NCBI GenBank assembly: GCA_023127875.1
Contig: JAGMFA010000085.1
Span: 1-8,768, forward strand
From: Candidatus Zixiibacteriota bacterium
GTDB lineage: Bacteria > Zixibacteria > MSB-5A5 > SM1-73
DNA: 8,768 nucleotides
Direction of reading: 5' to 3'
Part shown: positions 1-5,398 of the stretch, piece by piece
Layout of the letters: the number at the start of each line of letters is the position of its first letter
Position numbering within the stretch: the stretch's first letter is position 1
The notes under the pieces: generated by a model
The model's input: only the letters and a program-made list of their open reading frames with translations
Database searches by the model: none
Told to the model about the DNA's origin: nothing
Program-made: the position numbers and the translations under genes

Positions 1-175
1 TGACTTATCGAAAAGACGTGCGCAATCGGTGGTTGGATACCTCATTTCCGTCGGATGCGATGATGCGAGTTTGATCGCCAGAGGCTACGGTGAAGGCAAA
101 CCCATAGCCAGCAATGAGACAGAGGAGGGGCGCGCCCAAAATCGGCGAGTGGAGTTCCGCTTTCTGAAGCGATAA
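1..175 (+). CDS. OmpA-family C-terminal domain protein (3' end only)
   Basis: The left edge cuts this gene. Reading from base 2, 57 codons run to TAA at 173-175 and give the end of an OmpA/MotB-type peptidoglycan-binding domain. Visible landmarks are LSKRRAQSV (helix), LIARGYGEGKPIASN and EEGRAQNRRVEF, which hold the Arg residues typical of the diaminopimelate-binding domain. In the family this domain is periplasmic and anchors an outer-membrane barrel or lipoprotein to peptidoglycan. The N-terminal part, which would tell porin from Pal-like lipoprotein, is outside the window. The gene has no visible start, so a search limited to complete ORFs would miss it. No U-tract terminator follows; palindromic repeats begin about 25 bp after the stop. 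Confidence 0.92.
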   Translation, partial: DLSKRRAQSVVGYLISVGCDDASLIARGYGEGKPIASNETEEGRAQNRRVEFRFLKR

Positions 176-198
176 GGTAACGAAGACCTTTTGGTAGG

Positions 199-265
199 TC
201 AAGCATCCCGTCCAAGCGGACGCTTGCCCGTCTGGGCAGACGGATCCGTAGGATAGGGTGCTTGA
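199..265. repeat. MITE-like palindromic element with two internal hairpins
   Basis: The ends are perfect inverted repeats, TCAAGCA (199-205) and TGCTTGA (259-265). Inside are two hairpins: CGTCC/GGACG with loop AAGC, and CCGTCT/AGACGG with loop GGGC. The stretch 214-248 resembles 3215-3243 (shared blocks AGCGGACG, CCCGTCTGGG and ATCCG), so this is one diverged copy of a family present at least twice in the window. No coding capacity is seen. Confidence 0.6.
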
Positions 266-279
266 TCCATATGGATCAA
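262..279. repeat. 18-bp perfect palindrome
   Basis: TTGATCCATATGGATCAA reads the same on both strands. It overlaps the right end of the preceding palindromic element and lies about 40 bp before the DUF6886-like start codon. It could be an operator or part of the repeat cluster. Its position at the edge of other palindromes favours the repeat explanation. Confidence 0.55.
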
Positions 280-300
280 CCACCGTTCGGGATGGTTGAC
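276..300. repeat. TCAACCA/TGGTTGA hairpin repeat, left copy
   Basis: The arms TCAACCA (276-282) and TGGTTGA (293-299) form a hairpin, lengthened by CC/GG pairing. The 15-mer TTCGGGATGGTTGAC at 286-300 recurs exactly at 945-959, on the other side of the DUF6886-like gene. The left copy lacks about 14 bases of the internal sequence found in the right copy. Confidence 0.65.
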
Positions 301-315
301 TGAATACAACAGAAG

Positions 316-873
316 ATGAATATTAAACTATATCATATCAGCGATAAGCCAGGTATTAAACGATTTGACCCTCGACCTGCTCTACACCCAAGTGCGAAGC
401 AAAAAGGCTTGATGGTATGGGCTATCGATTGGGATCATCTACATAATTATTTACTTCCGCGGGATTGTCCCAGAGTCACTTTTTTTGCTTCGCAGGAAAG
501 TGACCCTAACGATGTTGACAAATTCATGGGCGGAAGTTCCACCAAGTATGTTGTTGCGATTGAGACTCGCTGGCTACCAGAAATCCAAAAAAGTTGTCTT
601 TATCAATATGAGTTTAATTCTGAAGGCTTTACTTTGGTTGACGAAGTTGCGGGGTATTATATTTCACGCAAACCGGTTATTCCTATTGCCGAAACTAAAA
701 TCGAAAATATTTTAGCTGCCTTAACCGAACACAACGTTGAGCTACGAATTATGCCATCGTTGTGGAAGCTACGGGAAGCTATAATAAACTCGACACTTGG
801 GTATTCCATTATTCGCATGAATAAAGCCCGGCCGCCGCCGGAAGGTCTCGAGGCTTACCGTCCGTTGCCGTAG
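316..873 (+). CDS. DUF6886-like protein of unknown function
   Basis: This is a 185-residue soluble protein with no signal peptide or membrane segment. From recalled family features it resembles DUF6886: an N-terminal LYHISDKPGIKRFDPRP, then VWAID, then NYLLPRDCPRVTF, a central GYYISRKPVIPI, and a C-terminal ELRIMPSLWKLREAI followed by STLGYSIIRM. These motifs lie in order along the full length, so the protein appears complete. The biochemical function is unknown. The ATG at 316 gives the full N-terminal motif, but only a weak AGAAG lies directly before it and no convincing Shine-Dalgarno sequence is seen. The gene stands alone on the + strand, separated from its neighbours by palindromic repeats, and the same hairpin repeat occurs on both sides. 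That suggests, but does not show, arrival as a cassette. Confidence 0.85.
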   Translation: MNIKLYHISDKPGIKRFDPRPALHPSAKQKGLMVWAIDWDHLHNYLLPRDCPRVTFFASQESDPNDVDKFMGGSSTKYVVAIETRWLPEIQKSCLYQYEFNSEGFTLVDEVAGYYISRKPVIPIAETKIENILAALTEHNVELRIMPSLWKLREAIINSTLGYSIIRMNKARPPPEGLEAYRPLP

Positions 874-920
874 CTCCGAGGATCAAGAACATCCAAGGCA
901 TTGCTTGACAAGAAAGATTC

Positions 921-959
921 TCAACCACCCTTCAGGACGAGCCCTTCGGGATGGTTGAC
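921..959. repeat. TCAACCA/TGGTTGA hairpin repeat, right copy
   Basis: The arms TCAACCA (921-927) and TGGTTGA (952-958) are perfect complements. They continue, after one mismatch, into CCC/GGG, giving a stem of about 10 bp around the segment TTCAGGACGAGCCCTTC. It shares the 15-mer TTCGGGATGGTTGAC with the copy at 286-300. No U-tract follows, so it is better described as a dispersed palindromic repeat than an intrinsic terminator. Confidence 0.65.
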
Positions 960-1255
960 CTGCAAGATTGATAAATGATATATCGTGTGGAAAAAAATTT
1001 CTTGGTGATTTTATGTCGGCTATGTTAAGCACATAAAACCTTAATAAGCTGACGTGTTGTATGACAAGGGGGAGTATTTAAGATTTTCCCATAAAGGAGG
1101 GGCAGTTGGTAGCCATCCCGCCTAAGGCGGAACGAGGTAAGGCTGGAAAAATGAGGAACTCCACACCATTTAAATCTTGGGGACACTAATGATCCCTTGA
1201 TCTGATGGGAAGCAAGCAGTCACCTGTCGGTCTGGGGACCCGGCACGATTGTAGT
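960..1255. other. Intergenic region without a recognised gene
   Basis: I see no supported coding sequence here between the convergent DUF6886-like and TPR genes. It holds a short hairpin CCGCC-TAA-GGCGG at 1118-1130 within ATCCCGCCTAAGGCGGAACG. It also has two loosely similar segments, CTTGGGGACAC near 1178 and TCTGGGGACCC near 1230, which may be worn repeat ends. No T-run follows the hairpin in either direction, so no terminator is claimed for the flanking genes. Confidence 0.5.
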
Positions 1256-1681
1256 CTACCTCTCCTCTATTTTCTTTTCCAGGATGTCCCCAAGTTCGGA
1301 ACGGATGCTTTTCAGAAATTTCACTTCTTCTTTTGCCTTTTCTACTTCTCCTTTATAAAGATAGACCAAGCCCAGATTATAGTGGGCTTTTCTATCCCAA
1401 TAGTTCAGCTCAATCACCTTTTTAAACTGTTGGATGGCTTTATCGTAATCTTTCTTCTCTAAGTAGACCGTCCCCACATTTGTATAAACCTGCGTATAGT
1501 TCGGGTTGAGTTGAAGTGCCTTCCCGTATTCTTCTAAGGCTTTATCTAAGTTGCCCTGATCCTGATACTCAAAACCTTTTTTGAAATGTTTCTCCGCCCG
1601 TTTCTCCTTGCTGGTGCAACTTAAAAATGCAAAGATCAAAAAGAGAAACAGAAAGCTTTTAAAAACGTCTCCCCTCCTCAT
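1256..1681 (-). CDS. Small TPR-repeat probable lipoprotein
   Basis: The 141-residue protein begins with MRRGDVFK, a hydrophobic segment rich in Phe and Leu (9-20), and FLSC with Cys22. This is a plausible lipoprotein signal, although Phe at -3 departs from the usual lipobox. Residues 29-126 form about three tetratricopeptide repeats with the usual G/Y/A spacing: AEKHFKKGFEYQDQGNLDKA, then VYTNVGTVYLEKKDYDKAI, then AHYNLGLVYLYKGEVEKA. A charged helical tail follows. TPRs mediate protein-protein contacts, and the signal would place this one in the periplasm on a membrane anchor. The ATG at 1681 is preceded by AGAGAGG at a workable distance. It lies downstream of the MoxR gene on the same strand, 285 bp away, so a shared transcript is possible. 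No specific partner can be named. Confidence 0.82.
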   Translation of the reverse strand: MRRGDVFKSFLFLFLIFAFLSCTSKEKRAEKHFKKGFEYQDQGNLDKALEEYGKALQLNPNYTQVYTNVGTVYLEKKDYDKAIQQFKKVIELNYWDRKAHYNLGLVYLYKGEVEKAKEEVKFLKSIRSELGDILEKKIEER

Positions 1682-1817
1682 AAAAACCTCTCTTTTTGAG
1701 ATTTTAATTTTAATTCCAAAGACATTTCAAAATAGGACTTTTCCAGCTTCACCCACCGAACTTTGGCATCAAGAAACCAGCTTCGAAAAACTATCCCTCC
1801 TTAACCTCTTTCATTTG

Positions 1818-1859
1818 TTCGTATGAATGCTTCGCATCGTTAGCGAAGCTCGTTACGAA
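1818..1859. repeat. Imperfect hairpin repeat
   Basis: The inner arms GCTTCGC (1829-1835) and GCGAAGC (1843-1849) pair perfectly around a 7-base loop. The outer arms TTCGTA (1818-1823) and TACGAA (1854-1859) also pair. The first 13 bases, TTCGTATGAATGC, recur in inverted orientation at 4816-4828, so part of this belongs to a dispersed repeat. Confidence 0.6.
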
Positions 1860-1876
1860 ACTCGATGCTTGAAATT

Positions 1877-1903
1877 CTTCATCTGCTTCATCTGTTTAAT
1901 CTG
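1877..1903. repeat. 9-bp tandem repeat, three units
   Basis: The units CTTCATCTG, CTTCATCTG and TTTAATCTG follow one another without spacers. On the minus strand this reads as CAGATKAAR units. It is non-coding and short, and could vary in copy number between strains. Confidence 0.65.
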
Positions 1904-1966
1904 TTGGGAATTTTTGAGTTCAAGCTTCGAAACCAGTCTCCCCACCGCTAAACGAGCCTCGACAAA

Positions 1967-2962
1967 CTATTCTTCCTTGACATCTTGCAACAGTTTTTCA
2001 ATAATCTCCGGAGTCCCCACTCCATCTGCTTCCGCATTGAAGGAGGTGACGATGCGGTGTCTCAGAACTGGCTTTGCCGTCGCCTTGACATCTTCTGTGG
2101 ATGGGGTATATCTGCCATCCAAGATTGCCTTGGTCTTTGCTCCCAGGATCATGTATTGAGAAGCCCGTGGTCCAGCTCCCCAGTTGACCCAGTTTTTGAT
2201 ATAGGTGAGGGAATTGTTCTGGTGTGGTCTGGTGCTGCGGGCAAGTCTGACCGCATAGTTGACCACGTGATCCGACACCGGTACCCGCCGAGCAAGCTTT
2301 TGTAGCCTTAAAATTTCCTCTCCTCCCATCACCTTTTCCGGATCCCAGCCGTAGGCGCTGGTGGTGGACTTAACAATTGTGTTCTCCTCTTCCTCGGAAG
2401 GATAGTCCACGTAGATATTGAACATGAAACGATCCAGTTGAGCTTCAGGAAGCGGATAGGTTCCCTCCAACTCGATGGGATTCTGGGTGGCTAATACAAA
2501 GAAGGGTTCTGTTAGCTTATAGGTCTCACTTCCGGCAGTTACTTCATGTTCCTGCATCGCCTGCAAAAGTGCCGCCTGAGTTTTGGGCGGGGTGCGGTTT
2601 ATCTCATCCGCCAGAACGATGTTGGCAAAAATGGGTCCCTTGACAAACTTAAAAGTTCTCTCACCTGTGGAGACGGTCTCCTGAATGATCTCTGTGCCGG
2701 TGATGTCGGAGGGCATCAAATCCGGGGTAAACTGGATTCGATTGAATTTTAGATCAAGAATTCGGGATATGGTGGAGATCATCAAAGTTTTTGCCAATCC
2801 CGGCACTCCGATCAAAAGGCAATGTCCGTTGGACAAAAGCGCAATCAAAAGCTCATCGATCACCCGCTCCTGCCCGACGATCACCTTTTTGATTTCGTTT
2901 TTTATTTTGTTCCGAGCCTCATTTAGCTTTTCTACCGCTTCCAGATCTTGTTTTTCTGCCAT
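1967..2962 (-). CDS. MoxR-type AAA+ ATPase
   Basis: The 331-residue AAA+ ATPase of the MoxR/RavA-like group acts in the cytoplasm as a chaperone-like remodelling enzyme. MoxR proteins often help assemble or activate metalloenzymes, or von Willebrand A domain proteins. Visible motifs are Walker A GVPGLAKT (52-59), Walker B VLADEINR (116-123), sensor 1 ATQNP (158-162), LPEAQLDRF (171-179), and a sensor-2-like GAGPRASQ (262-269) in the C-terminal lid. The length is normal for the family. The start is fixed at ATG 2962 because AAGGAGG lies just upstream. The in-frame TTG at 2983 would require reading through that ribosome binding site. No DUF58 or vWA partner gene is adjacent in this window. The next gene downstream encodes the TPR lipoprotein. 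Confidence 0.94.
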   Translation of the reverse strand: MAEKQDLEAVEKLNEARNKIKNEIKKVIVGQERVIDELLIALLSNGHCLLIGVPGLAKTLMISTISRILDLKFNRIQFTPDLMPSDITGTEIIQETVSTGERTFKFVKGPIFANIVLADEINRTPPKTQAALLQAMQEHEVTAGSETYKLTEPFFVLATQNPIELEGTYPLPEAQLDRFMFNIYVDYPSEEEENTIVKSTTSAYGWDPEKVMGGEEILRLQKLARRVPVSDHVVNYAVRLARSTRPHQNNSLTYIKNWVNWGAGPRASQYMILGAKTKAILDGRYTPSTEDVKATAKPVLRHRIVTSFNAEADGVGTPEIIEKLLQDVKEE

Positions 2963-3309
2963 CTTTTCCTCCTTAGTGGTCAATATTTAATATACACCCC
3001 AAGCGTCCCGAAAATTTAAAAATTTTTTAAAAACTGTCTCTTGGAAAAGTCCCAAGTGCTATGATCGGAAGGGGGCAACTTTCCTTCCCCTATGGATCCT
3101 GTGGACACCACACGATTACAAACACAATATATACGCAGTCCAATTTAGTCAAGGAAAAAAGAATACACTCTCTTCCTGTTGGCGTTCCCCAGACGGGCAG
3201 GCACCCGTACGGGTGAGCGGACGTTCCCGTCTGGGGGCATCCGTGCCCGTCTGGGGAACACCCGCGTGGAGAAGAGTTATTGAAAAAAAAGCCGAGTTTT
3301 TGTCTTTGC
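2963..3309. other. Region upstream of the MoxR gene, no gene
   Basis: No credible coding sequence is present; the short minus-strand ORFs here are built from the palindromic repeat at 3184-3259. The 40 bp or so around 3010-3035 are very A+T rich, and TATATT occurs about 30 bp before the MoxR start. No matching -35 box was found, so I do not call a promoter. Confidence 0.45.
3184..3259. repeat. GC-rich palindromic element with 16-bp terminal inverted repeats
   Basis: The termini GTTCCCCAGACGGGCA (3184-3199) and TGCCCGTCTGGGGAAC (3244-3259) are perfect complements. Between them is the 14-bp perfect palindrome CACCCGTACGGGTG (3202-3215) and a third CCCGTCTGGGG (3226-3236). The core 3215-3243 resembles 214-248. 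The GC content is far above the flanks. This is a REP- or MITE-like element and has no coding capacity. Confidence 0.75.
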
Positions 3310-3570
3310 CTACTCGTGTATCCAGCAACATTTAGGAGAGGCTTCACCATAATAGAGATAATTAATTAAATATATAATATCTCCCATATCAATTACGCGA
3401 TCGTTATTTGCATCCCCGCGCTCAATCGGGTCGACCGGTGGAGGACCACCACGAAATAAATATTCGTTAAGGTAAACAATATCCCCAAGGTTCACTGCCG
3501 AATTATCATTCACATCCCCGCAACGGCAGGTGTGTTTAGATGAATATAAAAACATGTCCATCCCAAACAC
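3310..3570 (-). CDS. Orphan dockerin-repeat ORF, probably a gene remnant
   Basis: The ORF carries two dockerin type I-like repeats: CGDVNDNSAVNLGDIVYLN then YLFRGG, and RGDANNDRVIDMGDIIYLI then YLYYGE. Each has a DxNxD calcium-loop start and the following helix. The repeats are intact, but nothing else of a protein is present: no signal peptide and no N-terminal domain. The first in-frame starts (GTG 3570, ATG 3561, ATG 3555) lack a Shine-Dalgarno sequence. A good one, GGAGGAGGG, precedes a TTG at 3631 in another frame. That reading frame runs 31 codons and stops at 3536, already overlapping the dockerin frame. A frameshifted short gene, or the decayed tail of a larger dockerin protein, both fit. 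In the family, dockerins bind cohesins or act as C-terminal attachment modules outside the cell. Confidence 0.5.
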   Translation of the reverse strand: MFGMDMFLYSSKHTCRCGDVNDNSAVNLGDIVYLNEYLFRGGPPPVDPIERGDANNDRVIDMGDIIYLINYLYYGEASPKCCWIHE

Positions 3571-3647
3571 ACTTTCCCAACAGACCCTTCACAGTGAATC
3601 CTTGCCCGATCTTTTTCTTCGACTTATTCAAAAACCCTCCTCCAAAT

Positions 3648-3683
3648 AAAAAAAAGCCCGCCCGGTCAAGGGACCGGACAGGC
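3648..3683 (-). terminator. Rho-independent terminator of the dockerin-protein gene
   Basis: On the minus strand GCCTGT-CCGGTC, loop CCTT, then GACCGG-GCGGGC forms a continuous 12-bp stem including two G-U pairs. Eight U residues follow (3655 down to 3648). It lies about 45 bp after the stop of the gene at 3727-4503 and would end that transcript before the orphan dockerin ORF. Confidence 0.9.
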
Positions 3684-3726
3684 GGCGAAAAAGGAGGGTG
3701 GTTCTCACTGAGGTCTCTGTTTCATT

Positions 3727-4503
3727 CTATTCCGGCCAACAATTCTCGTGCGGGCAATGGACACATCCCGGGACCGATAAAGGACCATTCCTGAACAGAT
3801 ATTCGATCAGATAGACCAGGTCACCAACATCGATCACGCAATCACCATTGCAGTCGGCGGCTTCACACACACAGGGTTTTGTTCCTCCTCGGAACAGATA
3901 GTTGGTCAAGAAGACGACATCAGCCATCGTAACCAAGCTGTCAGCGTTGGCATCTCCTGGCACACTCCACCAAACACATAATTCACCTTGATGGTAACGG
4001 AAGGGTAACTGGGATCCACCTGCGCCAAATAGCTGACCGTCCAGGTAGATGCGGGCACAGCGATCAGTGGTCGAATCTGGGATACAGCAAGTAGTGGCAC
4101 AGATCTTGAAAAGTGTAACATAGTTGGGGTTCGGCGGAATTTCTATCTGATCGTTCCAGGTGTGGACGTTCAGACAATCTTCGTCAAGACACTCGCAACC
4201 ACCGGCGATCTCCCCATTGCTCACCACGCAGCCTCCGGTATCGTCTTGGCAAAACCTGGCTAAATCTCGATTACTTATTCCCAGATAAAAATCATAGCCC
4301 AACACCGGCACGGAATTTTTCATCCAGACAGTAAGCCACATGCCTTCCGTGCCGGGATAGGCAGTGGTGTATACGATGGCTATCTCCATTGTGTCAACTT
4401 CAAACATTGCGGGCAGGTCGGGCGTCTGGCTATTGGCTGATCCATTCAGACCGAGCAACAAAAGAACACCGGTCATGCACAGGATAACAACTTTACTCCT
4501 CAT
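3727..4503 (-). CDS. Secreted Cys-rich protein with C-terminal dockerin repeats
   Basis: The 258-residue protein has a signal peptide: MRSK, a hydrophobic stretch 5-19, and likely cleavage near SANS-Q (25/26). Residues 30-180 are beta-rich in appearance (MWLTVWMKNSVPVLGYDFYLG) and could be a cohesin-like or similar beta-sandwich module; this is inference. Residues 183-207 and 217-240 are two dockerin type I-like repeats with DxNxD calcium loops (D184/N186/D188 and D217/N219/D221) and YLFRGG-type ends. The mature part holds 17 Cys, clustered at 85-110, 135-149, 211-222 and 247-255, which implies disulfides or metal binding outside the cytoplasm. The start ATG 4503 is set by GAAGGAGGTG just upstream. 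The frame is open to 4584 but has no second ribosome site. Export to the envelope or surface is likely; the ligand is unknown. Confidence 0.85.
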   Translation of the reverse strand: MRSKVVILCMTGVLLLLGLNGSANSQTPDLPAMFEVDTMEIAIVYTTAYPGTEGMWLTVWMKNSVPVLGYDFYLGISNRDLARFCQDDTGGCVVSNGEIAGGCECLDEDCLNVHTWNDQIEIPPNPNYVTLFKICATTCCIPDSTTDRCARIYLDGQLFGAGGSQLPFRYHQGELCVWWSVPGDANADSLVTMADVVFLTNYLFRGGTKPCVCEAADCNGDCVIDVGDLVYLIEYLFRNGPLSVPGCVHCPHENCWPE

Positions 4504-4625
4504 CTTTACACCTCCTTCTATTCCCGAAACCCCGCCAAAGTAGGAAACGGGAATTTGAAGGTTTACGCTTTGGTACAGAAACATTGGGAACTTCTTGGAA
4601 ATGAAACTATACCCTTTTGCCTTTT

Positions 4626-4706
4626 AAAAAAATGCCTATTCAAAAGAAAAACTTCCCCCCTGAAAAGCGGATTCACAAAGGCAAATAGGCAATCCCCTTT
4701 GCTTTT
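4626..4706 (-). ncRNA. Candidate structured RNA or long-loop terminator
   Basis: On the minus strand CAAAGG (4701-4696) pairs with CCUUUG (4681-4676), extended by AAAAG/CUUUU. The loop of this hairpin contains UGCCUAUU (4691-4684), which is perfectly complementary to AAUAGGCA (4640-4633) downstream. That second arm is followed at once by seven U residues (4632-4626). The result is either a terminator with a 43-nt loop or an H-type pseudoknot ahead of a U-tract. It lies between the CxCxxC mini-gene (about 140 bp downstream of its stop) and the dockerin-protein start. I do not recognise a known riboswitch class. Confidence 0.35.
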
Positions 4707-4740
4707 AATCTTCCACTCGAAAGCTAACAAACGTAATAAC

Positions 4741-4762
4741 TTTTCAAATTATAATTTGAAAA
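4741..4762. repeat. 22-bp perfect A+T-rich palindrome
   Basis: The half site TTTTCAAATTA is followed directly by its exact complement, with no spacer. It lies about 80 bp after the stop of the mini-gene and about 240 bp before the dockerin-protein start. It could be a dimeric regulator operator or a hairpin in a transcript. There is no other evidence for either. Confidence 0.5.
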
Positions 4763-4810
4763 TTCCATTTTGTTAAGCATTATTTTCGAGACCCGTTTTT
4801 GTGGCAAATG

Positions 4811-4828
4811 CGTATGCATTCATACGAA
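4811..4828. repeat. Short inverted repeat sharing a 13-mer with 1818-1830
   Basis: CGTATG (4811-4816) and CATACG (4821-4826) flank the loop CATT. GCATTCATACGAA at 4816-4828 is the exact complement of TTCGTATGAATGC at 1818-1830. This is a piece of a dispersed repeat, with no gene content. Confidence 0.5.
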
Positions 4829-4842
4829 TCTTTAACCCTCTT

Positions 4843-4953
4843 TTAGTGCTCTTTATGTCTTTTAAAAGTTTGCTCCTTTTTACACTGGGGACAAACACAG
4901 GTTTTGGAAACTTGAGCCTTGATTATTTTTGTTTCAAAATCTTTGTCTTCCAT
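4843..4953 (-). CDS. 36-residue CxCxxC zinc-ribbon-like mini-protein
   Basis: The ATG at 4953 is preceded by AAAGGAGAG with about 8 bases of spacing, and the frame ends at TAA 4843-4845. The peptide starts MEDKDFETKIIKAQVSK and continues TCVCPQCKKEQTFKRHKEH. Cys19, Cys21, Cys24, His33 and His36 could hold a zinc ion, in the manner of half a zinc ribbon or a small zinc finger. The ribosome site, the Cys/His spacing and the Lys/Glu-rich composition argue that it is translated. The short length leaves open a truncated remnant of a longer zinc-ribbon protein. It lies alone between pyrC and the dockerin gene, and no partner is evident. Confidence 0.5.
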   Translation of the reverse strand: MEDKDFETKIIKAQVSKTCVCPQCKKEQTFKRHKEH

Positions 4954-5398
4954 GATAGAATCTCTCCTTTCAGATTCATCCCGCCCAGACGAGAGTATCC
5001 GTCAAGGACTCATCCTCAAAGAGAAATTCTATCACTTCAAAAACAATTCACTAAAACAATTCTATCCATCCCTTCTTCCATCTTTGCAGAAAATATGGGA
5101 CAGCCTCAAAAACAGCAAGTGCCGAAACTCAGTCCTGCTATTAGATATGACCGTCCTCGACCCGACCAGATTTATTCCACACAAGGAAGACGATACTATC
5201 GGAGATCAGAAATGTCTTGCTGTCTGGCGAAATTTTTTGATAATTGAGAAGTTGTGGAAACCTGTCCGCAGGATTCTAGGGAAAGATTTCCGCTACAACT
5301 TTATAATGAAAGAATGTAGGGATGGATCTTCAGGGTGTGAAAAAGTGTTTTGGGAGTTCGAAAGCGCTCCGCCATCGGCGGGGCGTACCCCAGAACTA
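4954..5398. other. Region downstream of pyrC, no supported gene
   Basis: A 185-codon + strand reading frame crosses this region, but its first starts (TTG 4919, ATG 4952) have no ribosome binding site and I recognise no domain. Its last 26 codons are antisense to pyrC. Its upstream part lies opposite the mini-gene at 4843-4953. I leave it unannotated. A palindromic element sits at the pyrC end (5355-5397). Confidence 0.45.
5355..5397. repeat. Palindromic element at the pyrC stop codon
   Basis: CGCTCCGCC (5365-5373) pairs over 9 bp with GGCGGGGCG (5377-5385) around loop ATC, with outer arms AGTTC (5355-5359) and GAACT (5393-5397). It begins one base after the pyrC stop in the direction of transcription. 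It may stabilise or end the pyr transcript, but only CUUUCG follows the stem, so it lacks the U-tract of a typical intrinsic terminator. Confidence 0.55.

Larger units (their letters stand above)
1682..1966. other. Gap between MoxR and TPR genes, repeat-rich, no gene
   Basis: No supported ORF is present. The stretch contains an imperfect hairpin (1818-1859), a 9-bp tandem repeat (1877-1903) and a segment at 1784-1808 identical at 20 of 25 positions to 1959-1983, which spans the end of the MoxR gene. In bat-type operons a DUF58 or von Willebrand A gene would usually follow moxR. None is found here. Confidence 0.5.

Noticed and set aside
5..283. 92-codon minus-strand ORF at the left end
   Set aside because: It is antisense to the clear OmpA domain and continues into palindromic repeats.
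2963..2983. Seven-residue N-terminal extension of the MoxR protein from a TTG
   Set aside because: Those codons are the AAGGAGG ribosome site of the ATG at 2962, so the longer start is not credible.
3090..3350. Minus-strand ORFs of 86 and 60 codons near 3090-3350
   Set aside because: They run through the GC-rich palindromic element, have repeat-derived composition and no ribosome site.
4504..4584. 27-residue N-terminal extension of the dockerin protein
   Set aside because: A strong GAAGGAGGTG serves ATG 4503, which gives a normal signal peptide. The extension would bury that signal.
4801..5247. 148-codon + strand reading frame in a second phase
   Set aside because: It overlaps the frame above in another phase, has no ribosome site and shows no recognisable domain. 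The pyrimidine-rich + strand here gives few stops by composition.
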